Shown here: positions 54,736 through 63,045 of the stretch, in pieces
Position numbering within the stretch: the stretch's first letter is position 1
Layout: each line of letters starts with the position of its first letter
Assembly: GCA_030695945.1 (NCBI GenBank)
Contig: JAUYOG010000053.1
Coordinates: 1-64,000, forward strand
Origin: Ramlibacter sp.
GTDB taxonomy: Bacteria > Pseudomonadota > Gammaproteobacteria > Burkholderiales > Burkholderiaceae_C
Reading direction: 5' to 3'
Length of the DNA stretch: 64,000 nt
Program-made: the position numbers and the translations under genes
Notes under the pieces: generated by a model
Told to the model about the DNA's origin: nothing
The model's database searches: none
What the model saw: the letters and a program-made list of their open reading frames with translations, nothing else

Positions 54736-56489
54736 CCGCCTCGCCTCCCCGCGGCGCGAGCCTGCATTACCGGGTCGAAGCCGCGGACCTGCATGCCCAC
54801 CTCTTTCGCGTCACCCTCAGCATCGCGCAGCCTGCGGCACAGCAGGCCGTGTCGCTGCCGGTGTGGATCCCGGGCAGCTACCTGGTGCGCGAATTCTCCA
54901 GGCACCTGCAGCGCCTCTCGGCCCGGCAGGACGGACGCAACGTGGCCGTGCAGCAGCTGGACAAGCACACCTGGCAGGTCGAGTGCGTGCCCAGCAGCCC
55001 CCTGGTCCTCACCTACGAGGTGTATGCCTTCGACAACTCGGTGCGCACCGCCTGGCTCGACACCCGGCGCGGCTTCTTCAACGGCACCAGCCTGTGCCTG
55101 AAGGTCCATGGCCAGGAGCAGTCCGTGCACTCGCTGGAGCTGGTTGCCGGCAAGCCGATCGCGCACTGGGAGGCCGCGACCAGCCTCACGCCGCACCGGG
55201 TGGGCAAGCGCGGCTTCGGCACCTACCTGGCGGCCGACTACGACGAGCTGGTGGATTGCCCGGTAGAGATGGGCACGTTCTGGAGCGCCGAGTTCAAGGC
55301 GGGCGGCGTCCCGCACCGCCTGGTGGTCGCCGGCGCGGGCGAATCGTTCGACAGCGCGCGCCTGCTGGCGGACGTGCACAGGATCTGCGAGACAGAGATC
55401 CGCTTCTGGCACGACCGCAAGCGGCCACCGCACCGGAATTACCTGTTCCTGCTCAATTGCATCGACGACGGCTACGGCGGGCTGGAACATCGCAGCTCGA
55501 CGGCGCTGATCGCGTCGCGGCGCGACCTTCCACGCCTTGGCGAGACGCGCCTGGCCGATGGCTACGTCACCTTGCTCGGCCTCATCAGCCACGAGTATTT
55601 CCACACCTGGAACGTCAAGCACCTGCGGCCGGCCGAGTTCACGCACTACGACTACACGCGCGAGAACTACACGCAGCTGCTCTGGTTCTTCGAAGGCTTC
55701 ACGAGCTACTACGACGACCTGCTGCTGCGCCGCGGCGGCCTGATCGACGACGCCACCTACCTGAAGCTGCTGAACAAGACCATCAACCAGGTCCTGCAGA
55801 CGCCGGGGCGCGAAGTGCAGCCCGTGGCCCAGGCGAGCTTCGATGCGTGGGTGAAGTACTACCGCCAGGACGAGAACACCGCCAACGCCACGGTGAGCTA
55901 CTACACGAAGGGCGCGCTGGTGGCGCTGTGCTTCGACCTGACCTTGCGGGCGGAAGGCCACACCACGCTGGACGAGGTGATGCGCGCCCTGTGGCTGCGC
56001 TGCAAGGCCGGACCGATGGCCGAGGCGGACTTCGCGGCGGTGCTGAAGGAATTGGGCGGCCGCGCCTTCACGCGCGAGATTGCGGCGTGGATCCACGGCA
56101 CGCGCGAGCTGCCGCTGGAGGAGCTGCTGCAGCCGCACGGCATCGTGGTGCTGGAGGAGCCGGCGCAGTTGCAGCAGCGCCTGGGGCTGCGCGTCACTGA
56201 AACGGCCGGGATACAGATCAAGACGGTGCTGCGCGGGGGTGCCGCCGAACAGGCGGGCATCGCGGCCAACGACGAAGTGCTGGCCGTCGAAGTGGCCGGC
56301 ATCGGCTGGCGGCTGACCAAGCTGGACGACCTGCTGCTCTACGCGGGCAACCACAAGAAGGTCACGGTGCTGGCTGCTCGCGACCGCCGCTTGCTGCGGC
56401 TGGAGCTGAGCCTGCCGGCCGTCACCACATGGCGGCTGGTGCTGCGCGACGCCGCCCGGGCCCAGCCATGGCTGGCGGCGCACGCCTGA
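54732..56489 (+). CDS. M61 family glycyl aminopeptidase-like protein with PDZ domain
   Basis: A 585-aa metallopeptidase homologue. The N-terminal beta domain includes LPVWIPGSYLVREFSRHL. The zinc site SHEYFHTWNVKHLRP is near residue 287 and YGGLEHRSSTAL near 248. A C-terminal PDZ domain covers about 475-560. M61 enzymes release N-terminal Gly or Ala in some species. No signal peptide is seen at the GTG start, so it is probably cytosolic. It is coupled to dsbC and overlaps the next gene by 22 bp. Confidence 0.9.
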   Translation: MTASPPRGASLHYRVEAADLHAHLFRVTLSIAQPAAQQAVSLPVWIPGSYLVREFSRHLQRLSARQDGRNVAVQQLDKHTWQVECVPSSPLVLTYEVYAFDNSVRTAWLDTRRGFFNGTSLCLKVHGQEQSVHSLELVAGKPIAHWEAATSLTPHRVGKRGFGTYLAADYDELVDCPVEMGTFWSAEFKAGGVPHRLVVAGAGESFDSARLLADVHRICETEIRFWHDRKRPPHRNYLFLLNCIDDGYGGLEHRSSTALIASRRDLPRLGETRLADGYVTLLGLISHEYFHTWNVKHLRPAEFTHYDYTRENYTQLLWFFEGFTSYYDDLLLRRGGLIDDATYLKLLNKTINQVLQTPGREVQPVAQASFDAWVKYYRQDENTANATVSYYTKGALVALCFDLTLRAEGHTTLDEVMRALWLRCKAGPMAEADFAAVLKELGGRAFTREIAAWIHGTRELPLEELLQPHGIVVLEEPAQLQQRLGLRVTETAGIQIKTVLRGGAAEQAGIAANDEVLAVEVAGIGWRLTKLDDLLLYAGNHKKVTVLAARDRRLLRLELSLPAVTTWRLVLRDAARAQPWLAAHA

Positions 56490-57565
56490 AGCACGCGCGC
56501 GGGCCGCTGCTGGCGCTGCTGGCAGCCGTGCTGCTGCTCCATGTTCTCGCGATCCATTGGCTCGCGGCCCAGCTGCGGCAAGGCAGCCTGCTGCAGCCGC
56601 TGGCCACCCCCATGTTCACGCGCGTGCTCTCGCAACAGGCGCCGCCGGCCGTGCCGGTGGCGCCGCCCGTCCCTGCCGCCGCGCGCGCGAAGCGGGCTGT
56701 CGTCGCCTCCACCCGGCCCGTGCCGGCTGCGCCGCAACCACAGCCAGCGGCGTCGGAGCCGGAACCCGCCCCGGCCGCGACGGCTTCCGCGCCCGACGAG
56801 CGGCCCCGGCCGGCGATCGAGGAGCCGGCGGTCGCCGCCGCCCCGGCGCCGGAGCCGGCCGCCAGTGCGGCTTCGCCCGCGGAGCCCGCGGCATCGGCAC
56901 CCGGCGCCGCGATGGCCGGGCTCGACAGTTGGCCGGCCGACACGCGGCTGAATTACCGGCTGGGCGGCCAGTTCCGCAGCGGCGAGCTGCATGGAAGCGC
57001 GCGCGTGCAATGGCAGCGCGAGGGCGAGCGCTACCAGACGCGCATCGACATCGATGTGACGCTGCTGGCCTCGCTGGTGCTCACCAGCCAGGGCGAGGTG
57101 ACGCCGCAGGGCCTGTTCCCGAGGGTCTACGAAGAGTTGCGCCGAAGCGGTCCGCGCACGGCGAAGTTGGGCGAGGCCAGTGTCGTGCTCAACGACGGCC
57201 GCAGCGTTCCCAGGCCGGAAGGCGTGCAGGACACGGCCAGCCAGTTCGTCGAACTGAGTCACCGCTTCGCCACCGGGCAGGAGGCGCTGGAAGTCGGGCG
57301 CAGCGTGAGCTTCTGGCTGGCGCGCCCGGGCGGCGTGGACCTGTGGACTTACGACGTCGTGGGCCGGGAGACGCTGCTGTCGACGGAACTCGGCGCCATC
57401 GACGCATTCCACCTCAAGCCCCGGCGGATCACCAACCCGCGAGGCAACATCACCGCGGAGATCTGGGTCGCTCCGAGCCTGCAGTACCTGCCGGTGCGCA
57501 TCCGCGTCTCGATGGGCGACGGGACTTACGTCGACCTCATGGCCGACAGGATAGAACAGCGCTGA
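56468..57565 (+). CDS. DUF3108 domain protein with TonB-like anchor and linker
   Basis: A 365-aa protein. It has one N-terminal transmembrane segment (LLALLAAVLLLHVLAIHWLAA), a long Ala/Pro/Glu-rich linker (about 50-145) like that of TonB, and a C-terminal DUF3108 beta domain (about 155-360; LNYRLGGQFRSGELHGSARV, then LQYLPVRIRVSMGDGTYVD). DUF3108 proteins are periplasmic or outer-membrane-linked; the function is unknown. The start at 56468 is nested in the M61 gene end; ATG at 56429 is possible. It is convergent with paaK, 4 bp apart. Confidence 0.8.
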   Translation: MAGGARLKHARGPLLALLAAVLLLHVLAIHWLAAQLRQGSLLQPLATPMFTRVLSQQAPPAVPVAPPVPAAARAKRAVVASTRPVPAAPQPQPAASEPEPAPAATASAPDERPRPAIEEPAVAAAPAPEPAASAASPAEPAASAPGAAMAGLDSWPADTRLNYRLGGQFRSGELHGSARVQWQREGERYQTRIDIDVTLLASLVLTSQGEVTPQGLFPRVYEELRRSGPRTAKLGEASVVLNDGRSVPRPEGVQDTASQFVELSHRFATGQEALEVGRSVSFWLARPGGVDLWTYDVVGRETLLSTELGAIDAFHLKPRRITNPRGNITAEIWVAPSLQYLPVRIRVSMGDGTYVDLMADRIEQR

Positions 57566-57569
57566 TCGC

Positions 57570-58862
57570 TCAACTGCGCTGATCGAGCACCCGCTTGGCC
57601 TTGCCCAGGCTGCGCTCCACGCCGCCTTCGGCGCGCAGGTCCACGCGCACCGACGTGCCCACGTACACCTTGATCTCGTGCTCCAGCATCTTGGCGGCGC
57701 CGCGCGCCTCCAGGCTGTCGGGCGAAATGCCGGGACGGGTCTCGACCGCCACCGTCAGCGTGTCGAGCGGGCCGTCACGGCCGAGGATGCACTGGTAATG
57801 CGGCGCGAGTTCGGCGCGCTTGAGGATCAGCTCCTCGATCTGCGTGGGGAACACGTTCACCCCGCGCAGGATCATCATGTCGTCGCTGCGGCCCGTGATC
57901 TTTTCCATGCGGCGCATGGTGCGGGCCGTGCCGGGCAGGAGGCGCGTGAGGTCGCGGGTGCGGTAGCGGATGATGGGCAGCGCCTCCTTGGTCAGGCTGG
58001 TGAACACCAGCTCGCCGAACTCGCCGTCGGGCAACACCTTGCCGGTTTCCGGGTCGATGATCTCGGGATAGAAATGGTCCTCCCAGATCGTCGGGCCGTC
58101 CTTGGTCTCGACGCATTCGTTCGCCACACCCGGCCCCATCACTTCCGACAGGCCATAGATGTCCACGGCGTCCATGCCCATGCGCTTTTCGATCGCCACG
58201 CGCATGTCGTTGGTCCAGGGTTCGGCGCCGAAGATGCCCAGCCGCAGGCTGGACTGCGCGGGATCGAGCCCCTGGCGCTCGAACTCGTCGGCGATGGCCA
58301 GCATGTAGCTGGGCGTGACCATGATGATGTCGGGCCGGAAGTCGTTGATCAGCTGCACCTGGCGCTCGGTCTGGCCGCCGCCGAACGGCACCACCGTGAG
58401 GCCCAGCTTTTCGGCGCCGTAGTGCGCGCCGAGCCCCCCCGTGAAGAGCCCGTAGCCGTAACTCACATGCACCAGGTCGCCCGGCCGCGCGCCCGCGGCG
58501 CGGATGCTGCGGGCCATCACGCCCGCCCAGGTCTCGATGTCGTTCCTGGTGTAGCCCACCACGGTGGGTTTGCCGGTGGTGCCGCTGGACGCATGGATGC
58601 GTACGCACTGCTCGCGCGGCACGGCGAACATGCCGAAGGGATAGTGGCCGCGCAGGTCGTGCTTGGTCGTGAACGGGAACTGCGCGAGGTCGGCCAGCGA
58701 GCGGCAATCTTCCGGCGCCACGCCGGCCGCGTCGAACTTCGCGCGGTAGGCCGGCGAGTTGTCGTAGGCGTGGCGCAGCGTCGCCTGCAAGCGCTTCAAC
58801 TGCAGCGACCTCAGCTCGTCCGTTCCGGCTTTCTCGATCGGCTCCAGCGGAAAACTCTTCAT
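57570..58862 (-). CDS. paaK: Phenylacetate-CoA ligase
   Basis: A 430-aa adenylate-forming enzyme that activates phenylacetate, the first step of aerobic phenylacetate degradation. The AMP-binding motif HASSGTTGKPTVVGYT is near residue 90, YGLSEVMGPGVANEC near 230 and TKEALPIIRYRTRDL near 295; the C-terminal domain carries the usual Lys region. It is the last gene of the leftward paaG-paaI-paaK operon, with ATGA overlaps at both joints. Confidence 0.96.
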   Translation of the reverse strand: MKSFPLEPIEKAGTDELRSLQLKRLQATLRHAYDNSPAYRAKFDAAGVAPEDCRSLADLAQFPFTTKHDLRGHYPFGMFAVPREQCVRIHASSGTTGKPTVVGYTRNDIETWAGVMARSIRAAGARPGDLVHVSYGYGLFTGGLGAHYGAEKLGLTVVPFGGGQTERQVQLINDFRPDIIMVTPSYMLAIADEFERQGLDPAQSSLRLGIFGAEPWTNDMRVAIEKRMGMDAVDIYGLSEVMGPGVANECVETKDGPTIWEDHFYPEIIDPETGKVLPDGEFGELVFTSLTKEALPIIRYRTRDLTRLLPGTARTMRRMEKITGRSDDMMILRGVNVFPTQIEELILKRAELAPHYQCILGRDGPLDTLTVAVETRPGISPDSLEARGAAKMLEHEIKVYVGTSVRVDLRAEGGVERSLGKAKRVLDQRS

Positions 58863-59299
58863 GCGGACTCCGGGATCACGTTACCCTTGATCTGGGTGCT
58901 CTTGCCGCGGAACACCGCGACCACTTCGCCGTCCTGGTTGGTGACTGTCATGTCGTAGATGCCATGCCGGCCCTGCAGCACCCGCTCCACGCCTTCGCAC
59001 GTCAGCACGTCGCCGGCCTTGCCGGACTTCAGGAACTCGATGCTGCAGCCGGCGGCCACGGTATTCACGTTGCGGCTGTTGCAGGCGTACGCGAAAGTGG
59101 AATCGGCCAGCGTGAAAATGAGGCCGCCGTGGCAAATGTCGTGGCCGTTGAGCATGGCCTCGCGCACGGTCATGCGCATGACGGCGCGCCCGGGCTCGCA
59201 ACTGACGAGCTGGATGCCCAAGAAGTCCCTCGTGGCGCGGTCCACCGCATACATCGCCTCGCCGACGCGGGCGGCGAGCTCCCTGTCGTTCATCGTCAT
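58859..59299 (-). CDS. paaI: PaaI hydroxyphenylacetyl-CoA thioesterase
   Basis: A 146-aa hot-dog thioesterase. NGHDICHGGLIFTLADSTFAYACNS near residue 52 holds the catalytic Asp and is typical of PaaI. It is thought to release CoA from dead-end ring-hydroxylated intermediates. The ATG at 59299 overlaps the paaG stop (ATGA); a second ATG lies 6 bases later. The stop overlaps the paaK start. Confidence 0.93.
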   Translation of the reverse strand: MTMNDRELAARVGEAMYAVDRATRDFLGIQLVSCEPGRAVMRMTVREAMLNGHDICHGGLIFTLADSTFAYACNSRNVNTVAAGCSIEFLKSGKAGDVLTCEGVERVLQGRHGIYDMTVTNQDGEVVAVFRGKSTQIKGNVIPESA

Positions 59300-60099
59300 T
59301 CGCCCTTGAACTGCGCGGGGCGCTTTTCGCGGAAGGCCATCACCCCTTCGATGTAGTCGTGTGTCTTGCCCAGCGCCGATTGCATGTCGCGTTCGGCGTC
59401 CAGTTGCGCGTCCAGGTCGCGCGACGCGGCCCCCCGAAGCAGGAGGCGTGTCGCCACGAGAGCCTTGGTGGGCAGGGTGGCCAGGCGCTGCGCCAGCTTC
59501 ATCGCGGCCTCGACGCAATCCTCGCCCTCGGGCGCGACGTCCCAGATCATTCCCCACTCCTTGGCGTCCGTCGCGCTCAACTTGTCGCCGAGCATCGCCG
59601 CGCCCATGGCCCGCGCCAGCCCGAGCTTCTTGACGAGGAACCAGGTGCCGCCGGCGTCGGGGATCAGCCCGATCTTGCTGAAGGCCTGGATGAAGCTCGC
59701 GCCGGACGCCGCGACCGCGAGGTCGCAGGTCATCGCGAGCGACGCACCTGCCCCGGCGGCAACGCCATTGACGGCGGCCACTGTGGGCACGCGCAATGCC
59801 TGCAGCTTGCGCACCGTCGGGTTGAAGGCCTGCTCGATGACGGGGCCCGGGTCGGCGCGCTTGACCAGGTCGGGGCCGGGTTCGAAGTCGAATTCCGCAA
59901 GGTCGGCGCCGGCGCAGAAGCCTCGCCCCGCGCCGGTGATGACGACGGCGCGGATCGCCGTGTCCGCCTCGACCTTGTCGAGCGCCGCCCACAGCGCCTG
60001 GTGCATGGCGCGCGTGAAGCTGTTGAGCGCCTGCGGCCTGTTGAGCGTGATGAGCGCAACAGCGCCGCGGGTTTCGTACAGGACGGGTTCTTCTGTCAT
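59296..60099 (-). CDS. paaG: 2-(1,2-epoxy-1,2-dihydrophenyl)acetyl-CoA isomerase
   Basis: A 267-aa crotonase-fold enzyme of the phenylacetate pathway. ALITLNRPQALNSFTRAMH starts the fold, VVITGAGRGFCAGADLAEF near residue 57 provides the first oxyanion-hole strand, and GLIPDAGGTWFLVKKLGLARAM near 137 is characteristic of PaaG. The start at 60099 was chosen; the ATG at 60141 is closer to the operator. It leads paaG-paaI-paaK and is divergent from the enoyl-CoA hydratase. Confidence 0.93.
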   Translation of the reverse strand: MTEEPVLYETRGAVALITLNRPQALNSFTRAMHQALWAALDKVEADTAIRAVVITGAGRGFCAGADLAEFDFEPGPDLVKRADPGPVIEQAFNPTVRKLQALRVPTVAAVNGVAAGAGASLAMTCDLAVAASGASFIQAFSKIGLIPDAGGTWFLVKKLGLARAMGAAMLGDKLSATDAKEWGMIWDVAPEGEDCVEAAMKLAQRLATLPTKALVATRLLLRGAASRDLDAQLDAERDMQSALGKTHDYIEGVMAFREKRPAQFKGE

Positions 60100-60150
60100 C
60101 GGGGACTCCAGTATCGGGTGCGCAGGCCAGTCTTTCGACATTACTCTACC

Positions 60151-60176
60151 ATTAGCCGACCGATCGGTCGGCTAAT
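60151..60176. promoter_or_regulatory. Perfect 26-bp palindrome, PaaR/TetR-type operator
   Basis: The left half is ATTAGCCGACCGA and the right half is its exact reverse complement, with no spacer. The CCGACCGA/TCGGTCGG core matches the operator type known for TetR-family PaaR repressors of betaproteobacterial phenylacetate genes. It lies between paaG and the enoyl-CoA hydratase gene and could control both. No tetR gene is in the window. Confidence 0.8.
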
Positions 60177-60188
60177 TTTGCCCTTCGG

Positions 60189-60194
60189 TATAGT
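60189..60194 (+). promoter_or_regulatory. Candidate -10 box (TATAGT) for the enoyl-CoA hydratase gene
   Basis: TATAGT lies 12 bases after the palindrome, so the -35 region would fall inside the operator. A strong AAGGAG ribosome-binding site precedes the ATG at 60224. Confidence 0.55.
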
Positions 60195-60223
60195 CGAAAA
60201 ATTCAAGACAAGGAGATTCCCGT

Positions 60224-61003
60224 ATGGCCTACGAACACATCGCGGTTCGCACCGAAGGCGGCAGGGTCGGCATCGTCACGCTGAACCGCCCCAAGCAGCT
60301 CAATGCGCTGAACAACGAGCTGATGGACGAGCTCGGCGCCGCGCTCAGGGCTTTCGACGCCGACGAGGCCATCGGCTGCATGATCGTCACCGGCAGCGAG
60401 AAGGCCTTCGCGGCCGGCGCGGACATCGGCGCGATGGCCAGCTATGGCTTCGCGGACGTGTACAAGGGCGACTACATCACGCGCAACTGGGAGACGATCC
60501 GCTCCGTCCGCAAGCCGGAGATCGCCGCCGTGAGCGGCTTCGCGCTGGGCGGCGGTTGCGAGCTCGCGATGATGTGCGACTTCATCATCGCCGCGGACAA
60601 CGCGAAGTTCGGCCAGCCGGAGATCAAGCTGGGCATCATCCCCGGCGCCGGCGGCACGCAGCGGCTGCCGCGCGCGGTGGGCAAGTCCAAGGCGATGGAC
60701 ATGGCGCTCACGGCGCGCATGATGAATGCGGAAGAGGCCGAGCGTGCGGGGCTCGTGAGCCGCATCGTCCCGCTGGACAAGCTGATGGACGAAGCGCTGG
60801 GCGCCGCGCTCACGATCTGCGAGTTCTCTCAGATCGCCGTGATGGCGGCCAAGGAGTCGGTGAACCGTTCCTTCGAGAGCAGCCTGTCCGACGGCGTGAT
60901 GTTCGAGCGCCGCATCTTCCACGCGCTGTTCGCCACCACCGACCAGAAGGAAGGCATGGACGCGTTCGTCAACAAGCGCAAGGCGCAGTTCAAGCACCAG
61001 TGA
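60224..61003 (+). CDS. Enoyl-CoA hydratase
   Basis: A 259-aa crotonase. [40 protein letters not shown] near residue 55 and [20 protein letters not shown] near 103 give the oxyanion hole. [20 protein letters not shown] near 130 carries both catalytic Glu. It could be PaaF or the general short-chain hydratase; the shared PaaR-type operator favours a phenylacetate role. The tRNA gene lies 67 bp downstream. Confidence 0.92.
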   Translation: MAYEHIAVRTEGGRVGIVTLNRPKQLNALNNELMDELGAALRAFDADEAIGCMIVTGSEKAFAAGADIGAMASYGFADVYKGDYITRNWETIRSVRKPEIAAVSGFALGGGCELAMMCDFIIAADNAKFGQPEIKLGIIPGAGGTQRLPRAVGKSKAMDMALTARMMNAEEAERAGLVSRIVPLDKLMDEALGAALTICEFSQIAVMAAKESVNRSFESSLSDGVMFERRIFHALFATTDQKEGMDAFVNKRKAQFKHQ

Positions 61004-61053
61004 TGGGGGCTTGGGGATATTGCCGAGGGGAGCCCGGCGGCTCGCGGCCTTGA

Positions 61054-61059
61054 TATAAT
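61054..61059 (+). promoter_or_regulatory. -10 box (TATAAT) for the CAT-anticodon tRNA
   Basis: TATAAT ends 11 bases before the mature tRNA 5' end, the same spacing as at tRNA-Arg. Confidence 0.7.
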
Positions 61060-61070
61060 CTTGGGCTCTC

Positions 61071-61147
61071 GGCGCTTTAGCTCAGTCGGTTAGAGCGATG
61101 GAATCATAATCCACAGGTCCGCGGTTCGAATCCGTGAAGCGCCACCA
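61071..61147 (+). tRNA. tRNA-Met (anticodon CAT, elongator type)
   Basis: A 77-nt cloverleaf with encoded CCA. The acceptor is GGCGCTT/AAGCGCC. The anticodon loop is ATCATAA with anticodon CAT, on a stem with one mismatched outer pair. The T arm is CGCGG-TTCGAAT-CCGTG with one G-T pair. It lacks the initiator C1-A72 mismatch, so it is an elongator tRNA-Met; a lysidine-modified tRNA-Ile2 cannot be fully excluded from the anticodon alone. Confidence 0.93.
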
Positions 61148-61173
61148 GATTCCCAACGCCTGGCGTTGACAAC

Positions 61174-61200
61174 GAAGGCACTGTCCCGCACAGTGCCTTC
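61174..61200 (+). terminator. Terminator after tRNA-Met
   Basis: GAAGGCACTGT and ACAGTGCCTTC form a perfect 11-bp stem with loop CCCGC, followed by GTCTTTTGC. It starts 27 bases after the tRNA. Confidence 0.8.
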
Positions 61201-61228
61201 GTCTTTTGCACAGCCTCTGGATATCACC

Positions 61229-61615
61229 ATGAACCGCTGCCGATTCATTTTCATCGCCCTCGCGCTCCTGGCCGGGCTCGCTTCGGCCCAGGGCATCCGC
61301 CGCGAAGCGCCCAAAGACGTCGTGCTGGGCAAGATGGTCGTCACGGCGCCGCCCCAGGTCACCATGGACGGCAAGCCCGACCAGCTCTCGCCGGGCTCGC
61401 GCATCCGCGACCTGAACAACATGATCGTCCTGTCGGGCGGCCTTGCCGGCAAGGCGCTGCCCGTGGTCTACAAGCGCGACGCCGCGGGGCTGGTGCACGA
61501 AGTGTGGATCCTGACCGAGGCCGAGTACACCAAGCTCGGCGGCACAGGCAGCGGCGCCGACGGCTACAAGCGCTTCATCGAACTGCTGGCCCTGATCTTC
61601 GGCGCGCGCCGCTGA
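61229..61615 (+). CDS. Small exported protein of unknown function
   Basis: A 128-aa protein with a signal peptide ([21 protein letters not shown]). The mature part has [22 protein letters not shown] near residue 44, then [20 protein letters not shown] and a C-terminal hydrophobic patch. I recognise it only as conserved and hypothetical. The start at 61229 was chosen because an upstream ATG (61166) would run through the tRNA terminator. It lies 14 bp before miaB and is probably cotranscribed. Confidence 0.75.
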   Translation: MNRCRFIFIALALLAGLASAQGIRREAPKDVVLGKMVVTAPPQVTMDGKPDQLSPGSRIRDLNNMIVLSGGLAGKALPVVYKRDAAGLVHEVWILTEAEYTKLGGTGSGADGYKRFIELLALIFGARR

Positions 61616-61629
61616 GCCGGGGGGCCGCC

Positions 61630-62979
61630 ATGACGAAAAGAGTCTTCATCAAGACCTTCGGTTGCCAGATGAACGAGTACGACTCGGACAAGATGGCCGA
61701 CGTCATGAACGCCGCCGAAGGCTACGAGCCGACGCAGGACGTGGAGGAAGCCGACTTGATCCTGTTCAACACCTGCTCCGTGCGCGAGAAGGCCCAGGAG
61801 AAGGTGTTCAGCGACCTGGGGCGCGTCAAGCACCTCAAGCAAAAGGGCGTGCTGATCGGCGTCGGCGGATGCGTGGCGAGCCAGGAGGGCGCGGCCATCA
61901 TCGAGCGAGCGCCTTACGTGGACGTGGTGTTCGGCCCGCAGACGCTGCACCGCCTGCCCGAGCTCCTGCGTCAACGTGCCAACGAGCGCCGCCCGCAGGT
62001 GGACATCAGCTTCCCGGAGATCGAGAAGTTCGACAACCTGCCGCCCGCCCGCGTGGACGGTGCGACGGCCTTCGTGAGCATCATGGAAGGCTGCTCCAAG
62101 TATTGCAGCTACTGTGTCGTGCCCTACACGCGCGGCGAGGAAGTCTCCCGGCCGTTCGAGGACGTGCTGGCGGAAGTCGCCGGCCTGGCCGACCAGGGCG
62201 TGAAGGAAGTGACGCTGCTCGGCCAGAACGTCAACGCGTACCGCGGCCGCATGGGCGACTCGGCGGAGATCGCCGACTTCGCGCTGCTGATCGAGTACGT
62301 GGCCGACATCCCCGGCATCGAACGCATCCGCTACACCACCAGCCACCCGAACGAATTCACCCAGCGACTCATCGACGCGTACGCGAAGGTGCCCAAGCTG
62401 GTGAGCCACCTGCACCTGCCGGTGCAGCACGGCAGCGACCGCATCCTGATGGCCATGAAGCGCGGGTACACCGCGATGGAATACAAAAGCACCGTGCGCA
62501 AGCTTCGCGCCATCCGCCCGGACATGGCGCTGTCCAGCGACTTCATCGTCGGCTTCCCGGGCGAGACCGACGAAGACTTCGCGAAGATGATGAAGCTGAT
62601 CGACGACGTCGGCTACGACAACAGCTTCAGCTTCATCTTCAGCCCGCGCCCCGGCACCCCGGCCGCCACTTTGCACGACGAGACCCCGCACGAGGTGAAG
62701 CTCAAGCGCCTGCAACAGTTGCAGGCGGTGATCGAAGGCAACATGCGGCGCATCAGCGAGGCCCGCGTCGGCACGATGCAGCGCATCCTGGTCGAGGGGC
62801 CGTCGCGCAAGAACGCCACCGAACTGGCGGGGCGCACCGAGTGCAACCGGATGGTGAATTTCAAGGGCCCGGCCCGGCTGGTCGGGCAGATGATCGACGT
62901 GCGCGTCACCGAGGCGAACTCGCATTCGCTGCGCGGGGAAGTGGTGATCGAGGAAGAATCGCTGTCATTGCGGGCTTGA
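61630..62979 (+). CDS. miaB: tRNA-2-methylthio-N6-dimethylallyladenosine synthase
   Basis: A 449-aa radical-SAM methylthiotransferase acting on A37 of tRNAs. The N-terminal UPF0004 domain begins [20 protein letters not shown] with its Cys cluster ([22 protein letters not shown]). The radical-SAM CxxxCxxC is in [20 protein letters not shown] near residue 160, and a C-terminal TRAM domain follows. The last codons and stop lie inside a repeat hairpin at 62967-62987. It is convergent with ffh. Confidence 0.96.
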   Translation: MTKRVFIKTFGCQMNEYDSDKMADVMNAAEGYEPTQDVEEADLILFNTCSVREKAQEKVFSDLGRVKHLKQKGVLIGVGGCVASQEGAAIIERAPYVDVVFGPQTLHRLPELLRQRANERRPQVDISFPEIEKFDNLPPARVDGATAFVSIMEGCSKYCSYCVVPYTRGEEVSRPFEDVLAEVAGLADQGVKEVTLLGQNVNAYRGRMGDSAEIADFALLIEYVADIPGIERIRYTTSHPNEFTQRLIDAYAKVPKLVSHLHLPVQHGSDRILMAMKRGYTAMEYKSTVRKLRAIRPDMALSSDFIVGFPGETDEDFAKMMKLIDDVGYDNSFSFIFSPRPGTPAATLHDETPHEVKLKRLQQLQAVIEGNMRRISEARVGTMQRILVEGPSRKNATELAGRTECNRMVNFKGPARLVGQMIDVRVTEANSHSLRGEVVIEEESLSLRA

Positions 62980-63035
62980 CCCGCAATCCAGGGCGCGCAG
63001 GCGCGCGACGATGGATGCCGGATCAAGTCCGGCAT
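62967..63035. repeat. Paired hairpin repeat spanning the miaB stop
   Basis: The first hairpin is ATTGCGGG-CTTGA-CCCGCAAT (62967-62987) and the second ATGCCGGA-TCAAG-TCCGGCAT (63015-63035). The two loops, CTTGA and TCAAG, are reverse complements, so the hairpins are in opposite orientation. The miaB stop lies in the first loop. This resembles a dispersed palindromic repeat unit and may end both convergent transcripts. Confidence 0.65.
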
Positions 63036-63045
63036 GACATCCTTT

